The notes under the pieces are model-generated. The model ran no database searches. It worked only from the letters and a program-made list of their open reading frames with translations, and was not told where the DNA came from. The translations under genes were made by a program, and so were the position numbers. A stretch of 6,321 nt of DNA from Parvibaculum sp. (GTDB lineage Bacteria > Pseudomonadota > Alphaproteobacteria > Parvibaculales > Parvibaculaceae). The first letter of the stretch is position 1. Every line of letters begins with the position of its first letter. Positions 1 through 5,554 of the stretch are shown one piece after another. The stretch is taken from the NCBI GenBank assembly GCA_020062605.1, contig JAGUWA010000406.1, positions 1-6,321 of the forward strand, given 5' to 3'.

Positions 1-1032
<1,032 letters not shown>

Positions 1033-1073
1033 GGGTGTGCGCCCGGTTTCCGGCGGCAGATTAACTAAGCGCC

Positions 1074-1079
1074 TATAAT
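1074..1079 (+). promoter_or_regulatory. Candidate -10 box TATAAT for the DUF1214-DUF1254 pair
   Basis: A perfect TATAAT lies 42 bases after the uup stop, in otherwise GC-rich DNA. No good -35 box is present at 16-18 bases upstream (CGGCGG sits at 1051-1056), so the promoter may be activator-dependent or false. If used, transcription would start near 1086 and leave a leader of about 115 bases before the TTG at 1201. Confidence 0.35.
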
Positions 1080-1117
1080 CCCTTTGACTGTTCCAATTTC
1101 AGACGATTGGATGGTGT

Positions 1118-1204
1118 ATGTACCGATTCGCGCAGGGGTGGGCGGGCAGGTACGCCGCAGCAACCCGGAGCCCGGGCGGGGCTCCATTAGGGGGAAATCG
1201 TTGA
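1118..1204 (+). CDS. Possible 28-codon upstream ORF (leader peptide)
   Basis: ATG at 1118 opens a 28-codon frame beginning MYRFAQGWAGRY, rich in Gly, Ala and Arg, and ending at TGA 1202-1204. The stop overlaps the proposed TTG start of the next gene (1201-1203) as TTGA, the geometry of translational coupling. Its ribosome binding site is poor (GGATGG at 1109-1114, too close to the ATG). The GC-rich hairpin at 1167-1185 lies within its last third. Nothing in the peptide suggests a function, and a frame this short can be open by chance. Confidence 0.2.
   Translation: MYRFAQGWAGRYAAATRSPGGAPLGGNR
1167..1185 (+). promoter_or_regulatory. Perfect 7-bp GC hairpin just upstream of the DUF1214 RBS
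   Basis: GGAGCCC (1167-1173) and GGGCTCC (1179-1185) pair perfectly around the 5-base loop GGGCG. No T-run follows on either strand, so this is not an ordinary intrinsic terminator. It ends three bases before the purine-rich ribosome binding site at 1189-1196, so it could affect translation initiation or mRNA stability. The pairing is seen directly; the role is inferred. Confidence 0.5.
1189..1196 (+). promoter_or_regulatory. Ribosome binding site that supports the TTG start at 1201
   Basis: AGGGGGAA lies four bases before TTG 1201. The in-frame ATG at 1111 and TTG at 1084 have no comparable purine-rich site, and starting there would put a Pro/Gly/Arg-rich stretch ahead of the hydrophobic segment. 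This favours TTG 1201. Confidence 0.6.
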
Positions 1205-1785
1205 AGCTGGCCCTGAAGCTGGTAGCGGTTGTCGTTGTCGCGCTGCTTGTCGGCGCGGGCTCCGCGCTGCTTTTCGTTCGAGGGTCGGGCCTGGGCGGAA
1301 CGGTTTCCGTTGGCCCCTGGCAGACGAGCCTCGCCATCGGCAGCTCGGAAGCCGATCCCTACACAAGGGCGCGCGTCGCCATTGCCGGCCTCCTCGCCCT
1401 CAATCGCAGCGAAACGATCTATTTCACCGCCGCGCAGGACGATGCGGGCGACGCGTTGCGTTCCGGCTGCATTTACAAGGTGGCGGGAACCGACCCGCCT
1501 GCGCGCTGGTGGAGCGTGACGCTTTACGGCGCGGACCACTACCTCGTTGCCAACGACGAGAACCGCTACTCCTATGGCGGCGCCACGGTCGCGCGCGAAA
1601 CAGATGAAAGTTTCGTCATCACCGTCGGCCCGCAGGAAACGGAAGGGAACTGGATTCCCACCGGCGGCCAAGCGGATGACACATTTTCTCTTACTCTCCG
1701 GCTCTACAATCCGGACCCCGAAGCCGTGAGCAATCCCGCCGGGATCGCGCTCCCACACATCGTCAAGGAGGCATGTCCGTCATGA
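1201..1785 (+). CDS. DUF1214 domain membrane-anchored protein
   Basis: This is a 194-residue protein of unknown function. TTG 1201 is chosen for its ribosome binding site and because it places a Lys-containing N-terminus directly before one hydrophobic helix (about residues 6-26), an uncleaved anchor or signal peptide. The remainder matches the DUF1214 pattern: WWSVTLYG at 103-110, then the NENRY-like segment DENRYS at 119-124, NWIPTG at 150-155 and LTLRLYNPD at 164-172. The soluble part probably faces the periplasm. DUF1214 is often the C-terminal part of larger DUF1254-DUF1214 proteins of unknown biochemical role; here it stands alone and is followed directly by the DUF1254 partner, overlapping its start by four bases (ATGA). 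The two products probably act together. An in-frame start at ATG 1111 would add 30 residues and is less likely. Confidence 0.8.
   Translation: MKLALKLVAVVVVALLVGAGSALLFVRGSGLGGTVSVGPWQTSLAIGSSEADPYTRARVAIAGLLALNRSETIYFTAAQDDAGDALRSGCIYKVAGTDPPARWWSVTLYGADHYLVANDENRYSYGGATVARETDESFVITVGPQETEGNWIPTGGQADDTFSLTLRLYNPDPEAVSNPAGIALPHIVKEACPS
1765..1771 (+). promoter_or_regulatory. Ribosome binding site that decides the DUF1254 start
   Basis: AAGGAGG is a near-consensus Shine-Dalgarno sequence inside the end of the DUF1214 gene. It is only one base from ATG 1773 but ten bases from ATG 1782, so ATG 1782 is the better start. That ATG also forms the ATGA overlap with the upstream stop. Confidence 0.7.
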
Positions 1786-2303
1786 AAACCTGGCCAATGT
1801 GGGTCGCGGGCACGATCGCTCTCGCGGCCGCGTTTCACATCCTCACCGTGTTCGGTCTGCCTTATGGCATCATGGACCGGGCCATGGCAGGCATCGTCGC
1901 GGAAGCGGGTGGCGTCAACAAGCCCGTCTATCCGGCGAGCGCCACGGCCGCCTCGCGGGGCATCGTGCGGCCGAGCCCCGATCTCCTCTACACGGCCTGC
2001 GCCTACGACGTCAGTGAGCGGCCGGTGAAGCTCACATCGCCCGTGCCCGATACCTACTGGTCGCTTTCGACCTTCGCCTCCAACACCGACAACTTCTTCG
2101 TGGTGAACGACCGCCAGGTGAAGACCGACCGGATCGAAATTATCCTGGCGGCCAGCGAAAGCACCGCCACGGAAGAGGGCATTCCGGTCATCGTTGCACC
2201 GAGCAGCAAGGGCATTGTCCTCTTTCGTTCGCTCGTGCCCTCGGAGGACCTCCGTGCCGAGATCGACGCCAAACGCCGCCAGTCGAATTGCAAGCCGCTC
2301 TGA
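1782..2303 (+). CDS. DUF1254 domain membrane-anchored protein
   Basis: This is a 173-residue protein of unknown function. The start at ATG 1782 follows the Shine-Dalgarno at 1765-1771; ATG 1773 would add only three residues. One hydrophobic segment (about residues 6-26) anchors or exports it. The DUF1254 core is recognisable in SRGIVRPSPDLLYTACAYD (58-76), followed by TYWSLSTFASNTDNFFVVND (91-110). A single Cys lies near the C-terminus (residue 170), with another at 73. The protein is much shorter than the fused DUF1254-DUF1214 proteins of over 400 residues, so it looks like a natural single-domain version rather than a truncation: it has its own membrane segment and a clean stop. It is translationally coupled to the DUF1214 gene. 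Assignment to the domain family is fairly sure; function is not known. Confidence 0.78.
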   Translation: MKTWPMWVAGTIALAAAFHILTVFGLPYGIMDRAMAGIVAEAGGVNKPVYPASATAASRGIVRPSPDLLYTACAYDVSERPVKLTSPVPDTYWSLSTFASNTDNFFVVNDRQVKTDRIEIILAASESTATEEGIPVIVAPSSKGIVLFRSLVPSEDLRAEIDAKRRQSNCKPL

Positions 2304-2310
2304 GGCCCCC

Positions 2311-2340
2311 GCGCACGCAGTAGCCCGAGGGCCTGCGCGC
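2311..2340 (+). terminator. Bulged GC hairpin after DUF1254, no U-tract
   Basis: Three stacked helices are visible: GCGC 2311-2314 with GCGC 2337-2340, GCAG 2317-2320 with CTGC 2333-2336, and GCCC 2323-2326 with GGGC 2329-2332. They are separated by two-base bulges (AC and TA). An alternative pairing is AGGCCC 2303-2308 with GGGCCT 2329-2334. No T-run follows, so this may be a weak or Rho-assisted terminator, an mRNA-stabilising stem, or nothing. It lies between two functionally unrelated gene groups, which suits a transcription boundary. Confidence 0.35.
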
Positions 2341-2380
2341 TGATACCATCGCCCCGATTTCGCGTGGACCGCGCCAATCC

Positions 2381-2387
2381 GGGGGAC
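2381..2387 (+). promoter_or_regulatory. Ribosome binding site for the binding-protein gene
   Basis: GGGGGAC ends six bases before ATG 2394. The in-frame GTG at 2364 would add ten residues with no hydrophobic character ahead of the signal-like helix, so ATG 2394 is preferred. Confidence 0.55.
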
Positions 2388-2393
2388 ACTTCC

Positions 2394-3434
2394 ATGAACC
2401 GCAATATCATTCTCGGCCTGATCGGCGCGGCCGTCGCCGTTGCCATCGCCATCGTGCTCGTCGTCCAGCCGGGCCGCGAGGCGGAAAGCGATCTCGTCCG
2501 TGTCACCTTCGCTACCGACTGGAAGGCGCAGGCCGAACATGGCGGCTTCTACCAGGCGCTCGCCAACGGCTACTACGAAGAAGCAGGGCTCGACGTCGAA
2601 ATCCTGCAGGGCGGACCCGGCGTCAACGTTGCGCAGCTTCTCGCCGCGCATTCGGTCGATTTCGGCCTCGGTTCCAACAGCTTCGTGCCGCTCAACATGG
2701 CAGCGGCGGATGCGGGCGCGAAGGCCGTCATGGCCTCCTTCCAGAAGGATCCGCAGGTCTTCATCACGCATCCGCGCGAGGACGTAAAATCCATTGCCGA
2801 CATGAAGGGCAAGCCCATCATGGTCTCGGACGCGACGGTGAGCGCCTTCTGGCAGTGGCTGAAATCGAAATACGGTTTCGACGACACGCAGATCCGCAAA
2901 TACACGTTCAACCTTGCGCCCTTCCTCACCGACGAGAAAGCGATCCAGCAGGGTTATCTCTCTTCCGAGCCCTACATGATCCGCCAGCAAGGCGTGGAAC
3001 CGCAGGTGTTCCTGCTCTCCGACTACGGCTATCCGGGCTATGCCGCCTTCATCCTCGTTAGCGACCGGATGATCGCGGAGCGGCCGGAGGTCGTTCAGGC
3101 CTTCGTCGATGCGAGCATCAAGGGCTGGGTCTCCTACATCTATGGCGATCCCTCGCCAGCGAACGAACTCATCAAGCGCGACAATCCGGAAATGACGGAC
3201 GATGTCATCGCGAACGCGATCCGGCTGATGAGGGAAAACGGTATCGTCGATTCAGGCGAGACGCTCGAACTCGGCGTCGGCGCGATGACGAACGAGCGCT
3301 GGCAGAAATTCTACGACGAAATGGCGCTGGCGGGCGTCTATGACGGCAGCGTGAGCGTCCACAGCGCCTATACGCTCGAATTCGTGAACCAGGGCATCGG
3401 CCTCGACCTCAAGAAAGAACTCACGGGCGAATGA
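2394..3434 (+). CDS. ABC transporter substrate-binding protein, NMT1/THI5-like
   Basis: This is the extracytoplasmic binding component of an importer, 346 residues, close to the usual family length. After a hydrophobic N-terminal helix (about residues 5-24) the mature domain begins with FATDWKAQAEHGGFYQALA (39-57), including D42-W43 and the HGGFY motif at 49-53. It continues with GYYEEAGLDVEI and a GGPGVN loop (73-78). This opening is characteristic of the NMT1/THI5 fold that includes ThiY (formyl-aminopyrimidine binding), RibY-like riboflavin binders and NitT/TauT-type binding proteins. There is no lipobox Cys and no clear cleavage site after the helix, so it may stay anchored. It leads a three-gene transporter operon and overlaps the ATPase start by ATGA. 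A pyrimidine or another small heterocycle is the leading guess; a sulfonate or other organic anion cannot be excluded. Confidence 0.87.
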   Translation: MNRNIILGLIGAAVAVAIAIVLVVQPGREAESDLVRVTFATDWKAQAEHGGFYQALANGYYEEAGLDVEILQGGPGVNVAQLLAAHSVDFGLGSNSFVPLNMAAADAGAKAVMASFQKDPQVFITHPREDVKSIADMKGKPIMVSDATVSAFWQWLKSKYGFDDTQIRKYTFNLAPFLTDEKAIQQGYLSSEPYMIRQQGVEPQVFLLSDYGYPGYAAFILVSDRMIAERPEVVQAFVDASIKGWVSYIYGDPSPANELIKRDNPEMTDDVIANAIRLMRENGIVDSGETLELGVGAMTNERWQKFYDEMALAGVYDGSVSVHSAYTLEFVNQGIGLDLKKELTGE

Positions 3435-4192
3435 CGGAACCTGCGCCCCTCATCGACCTTGCCGGCATCGGCAAGACCTATGGGAGCGGCACGGTCGCGC
3501 TCGCAGGCGTCGATGCGACGATCCGCGAGGGCGGGTTCGTTTCGCTTGTGGGGCCGTCGGGCTGCGGCAAGAGCACGTTGCTGCGCATTGTCGCCGGGCT
3601 CATCGCGCCGGATAAAGGCGGACTTTCATGGCCTGCCTCGGGCACGCGGCCTTCCGACATCGGCTTCGTTTTCCAGGACGCAACGCTCATGCCCTGGGCC
3701 CGCGTGGCGGAGAATGTTTGGCTGCCGCTGAAACTCAAAGGTATCGCGAAGGAGGAGGCGATGCCGCGCGTCCGTGAGGCTCTCGCGCGTGTCGGCCTTT
3801 CCGATTTCGCCGATGCCTTCCCGCGCGAGCTTTCGGGCGGCATGAAGATGCGCGTGTCGATTGCGCGCGCGCTCGTCACCGAGCCGCCGGTCCTGCTGAT
3901 GGACGAACCCTTCGCGGCGCTGGACGAGTTCACGCGCGAGAAGCTCGACGACGACCTCATCGCGCTCTGGCAAGATCAGCGCTTCACGACGGTCTTCGTC
4001 ACGCACAGCATCTACGAATCCGTCTATCTGTCGGAGCGCGTGCTCGTGATGGGTGCGCGGCCGGGGCGCATCCTTGCCGATATCGCCATCGACGCACCGT
4101 TCCCGCGTGGCCGCGCCTTCCGCGAATCTCAGGCCTATGTCGAAACCTGCGCGAAGGTAAGCGCGGCGTTGCGCGAAGGAGCGGCCATATGA
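3431..4192 (+). CDS. ABC transporter ATPase, NitT/TauT/ThiZ type
   Basis: This is the cytoplasmic ATPase that powers the importer, 253 residues and complete. The motifs are canonical and in order: Walker A GPSGCGKST (41-49), Q-loop FQDATLMPW with Gln82, signature LSGGMKMRV (134-142), Walker B VLLMDEP (154-160) with Glu159, D-loop ALD (163-165) and switch His192 in THSIYES. The signature helix carries LSGGMKMR instead of the commoner LSGGMRQR, a variant I recall from this subfamily and not expected to impair activity. It starts within the stop of the binding-protein gene (ATGA) and ends with the same overlap into the permease. Its own ribosome binding site is weak (CGGGCG near 3424-3429), which points to translational coupling. 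SsuB, TauB and ThiZ are the nearest named relatives; sequence alone does not separate them. Confidence 0.92.
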   Translation: MTEPAPLIDLAGIGKTYGSGTVALAGVDATIREGGFVSLVGPSGCGKSTLLRIVAGLIAPDKGGLSWPASGTRPSDIGFVFQDATLMPWARVAENVWLPLKLKGIAKEEAMPRVREALARVGLSDFADAFPRELSGGMKMRVSIARALVTEPPVLLMDEPFAALDEFTREKLDDDLIALWQDQRFTTVFVTHSIYESVYLSERVLVMGARPGRILADIAIDAPFPRGRAFRESQAYVETCAKVSAALREGAAI

Positions 4193-4977
4193 ATTCGCGC
4201 TTCGCCCGCATTCTCGTGCCGCTTCTCGTCGGCATCGCCTTCCTCGCACTCTGGGAAGGACTGGTGCGCGCGAGCGGCGTCAAACCCTTCGTGCTCCCCG
4301 CCCCCACCGTCATCGCCGGCAGCCTCATCCAGAATTTCGGTTCGCTCATGGCCTCGCTCTGGGTGACGTTTCGCGTAACGCTCGCGGCCTTCCTGCTCGC
4401 CGTCGTCGGCGGTGTCGGCCTCGCCATCGTCTTCTCCCAGAACCGCCTCATCGAAACGGCACTCTTTCCCTACGCCGTCGCCCTGCAGGTGACGCCCGTC
4501 GTTTCCATCGCACCGCTCATCATCATCTGGGTCGGCTATGACCGGGTCGAGATTGCGGTGCTGATTCTCGCCTGGATCGTCGCCTTCTTTCCGATACTCT
4601 CGAACACGACGCTGGGCTTGCGCTCCGCCGACCACAATCTCCGCGACCTCTTCCGGCTCTACGGGGCGAGCCGCCGGCAGGTGCTGACCGAGCTGCAGCT
4701 TCCTTCCGCGCTCCCCTACATTCTCGCCGGCATGAAGATTTCGGGCGGTCTTGCGCTCATCGGCGCGGTCGTCGCCGAGTTCGTGGCGGGCTCCGGCGCC
4801 GCGACGGGTCTGGCCTGGCGGATCGTCGAAGCGGGCAACCGGCTCGACATTCCGCGCATGTTCGCTGCCCTCTTTCTGCTATCCACACTCGGGATCTGCA
4901 TTTTCTTTGCGCTGACCCTGCTGGAACGGCGGCTTCTCCGGCACTGGCACGAGAGCGCGGTGCGGCGGGAAGTCTGA
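4189..4977 (+). CDS. ABC transporter permease, binding-protein-dependent type
   Basis: This is the membrane channel of the importer, 262 residues, acting as a homodimer in the inner membrane by analogy with related systems. About six hydrophobic segments are visible, near residues 8-24, 62-82, 92-114, 121-138, 176-198 and 222-243. The cytoplasmic coupling (EAA-type) loop is FRLYGASRRQVLTELQLPSA at 155-174, followed by LPYILAG; it docks on the ATPase. The N-terminal FVLPAPTVI (34-42) is typical of SsuC/TauC/ThiX permeases. Start ATG 4189 has a good ribosome binding site, GAAGGAG at 4175-4181, seven bases upstream, and overlaps the ATPase stop by ATGA. It is the last gene of the operon: a terminator follows eight bases after its stop. 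Confidence 0.92.
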   Translation: MNSRFARILVPLLVGIAFLALWEGLVRASGVKPFVLPAPTVIAGSLIQNFGSLMASLWVTFRVTLAAFLLAVVGGVGLAIVFSQNRLIETALFPYAVALQVTPVVSIAPLIIIWVGYDRVEIAVLILAWIVAFFPILSNTTLGLRSADHNLRDLFRLYGASRRQVLTELQLPSALPYILAGMKISGGLALIGAVVAEFVAGSGAATGLAWRIVEAGNRLDIPRMFAALFLLSTLGICIFFALTLLERRLLRHWHESAVRREV

Positions 4978-4984
4978 CGGTTAC

Positions 4985-5010
4985 CGCAGAAATCTGCGCT
5001 TTTTTGCTTT
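4985..5010 (+). terminator. Intrinsic terminator of the ABC importer operon
   Basis: CGCAG (4985-4989) and CTGCG (4994-4998) form a five-base stem with loop AAAT, extendable by an A-T pair. It is followed after one C by six T (5000-5005) and then GCTTT. The stem is short but the T-run is clear, and it lies right after the permease stop, where a terminator is expected. Confidence 0.75.
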
Positions 5011-5080
5011 GCACACTTATTTTTCGATAATTATATCGTTCTACACAACTATTGACGATCTTTCTGAAAAAACCCATCTT
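5009..5080 (+). promoter_or_regulatory. AT-rich promoter region of the sulfite reductase operon
   Basis: Two candidate promoters fit with 17-base spacing: TTGCAC 5009-5014 with TATATC 5032-5037, and TTGACG 5052-5057 with CATCTT 5075-5080. The first -10 is overlapped by a dyad, CGATA 5025-5029 and TATCG 5034-5038 around ATTA, which could be an operator half-site pair. The local base composition is clearly AT-rich against GC-rich surroundings. A promoter somewhere here is likely because a terminator precedes it and a new operon follows; which boxes are used is not decided by sequence alone. Confidence 0.5.
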
Positions 5081-5108
5081 ATCTGGCAAATAGCTCGGCT
5101 GACTTTCG

Positions 5109-5166
5109 GCGGGCGGCCCGCTCGCTTTACCCGGAAAAGGGCTGTATGACCGGGCTTATTACGTAA
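5109..5166 (+). promoter_or_regulatory. Structured leader before DUF2849
   Basis: The leader has GCGGGC 5109-5114 with GCCCGC 5116-5121 (a near-continuous palindrome), CCCGG 5130-5134 with CCGGG 5150-5154, and the palindrome TTACGTAA 5159-5166 just before the ribosome binding site. GCCCG 5116-5120 can pair instead with CGGGC 5151-5155, so two folds compete. A six-codon mini-ORF (MTGLIT) runs from ATG 5146 to TAA 5164-5166, preceded by AAAGGG. I recognise no known riboswitch class; a regulatory role is inferred only from the pairing. Confidence 0.3.
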
Positions 5167-5181
5167 CTCGAGGACATCCAC

Positions 5182-5517
5182 ATGGCGCAGCACACCCGCA
5201 AGGGCGCCCAGTTTCAGGCTCTCACGGCAAACCGGCTGAGTGACGGCATCGTCGTCTACTTCACGGCGGATGGCCGCTGGTCGGAATCGCTGCAGGACGC
5301 GGACGTTGCGGAAGGCATGGACGCGGCGGACGCCCTGCTCGCCCGGGCGACGCCCTCGGTCGACCGGAATGAGGTCGTGGAGCCCTATCTTTTCGAGGTT
5401 TCGCGCGAGGATGAGGGCATCCGTGCCGTCAGCGTGCGCGAGATCATCCGGCAGGCGGGGCCGACCGTGCGGCGCGACCTCGGCAAGCAGGCGGAACTGG
5501 CCAGCGTTCACAGCTGA
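5182..5517 (+). CDS. DUF2849 domain protein, sulfite reductase operon
   Basis: This is a small soluble protein of 111 residues with no signal peptide or membrane segment. It matches the DUF2849 pattern: TANRLSDGIVVYFTADGRW at 15-33, an Asp/Ala-rich helix (39-55), VVEPYLFEV at 65-73 and VREIIRQAGPTVRRDLG at 85-101. The family is found mainly in alphaproteobacteria beside the siroheme synthase and sulfite reductase genes, and no biochemical function is established to my knowledge. Start ATG 5182 has GAGGA at 5170-5174, seven bases upstream. The gene is 37 bases upstream of the reductase and is surely cotranscribed with it. In many relatives a cysG-type gene precedes it; here a terminator and promoter region do. 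A role in assembly or activity of the reductase is only inferred from position. Confidence 0.85.
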   Translation: MAQHTRKGAQFQALTANRLSDGIVVYFTADGRWSESLQDADVAEGMDAADALLARATPSVDRNEVVEPYLFEVSREDEGIRAVSVREIIRQAGPTVRRDLGKQAELASVHS

Positions 5518-5554
5518 GTTCAGCGGACGCCGGAAACAGGTAAAGGCAAGAGTC

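Noticed and set aside
1033..1070. Intrinsic terminator after uup
   Set aside because: CCGG-TTT-CCGG (1043-1053) is only a four-base stem and no T-run follows it.
2304..2393. TPP riboswitch upstream of the ThiY-like gene
   Set aside because: CTGAGG and CTGATACC fragments caught the eye, but the conserved ACCTGATCTGG-type core is absent and the spacing is wrong.
1704..2990. Long 428-codon open frame on the minus strand
   Set aside because: It runs antisense across the DUF1254 gene and half of the binding-protein gene, both of which have family motifs, ribosome binding sites and plausible starts. Its translation is rich in Arg, Gly, His and Val with no domain pattern, as expected for the reverse frame of GC-rich genes.
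3626..4249. 207-codon minus-strand open frame
   Set aside because: It is antisense to the ATPase gene, Arg-rich and motif-free; a composition shadow.
5025..5038. Minus-strand promoter from the TATAAT read in reverse across the dyad
   Set aside because: No minus-strand gene lies downstream; it would transcribe antisense into the permease, and the AT-rich composition makes such a match likely by chance.
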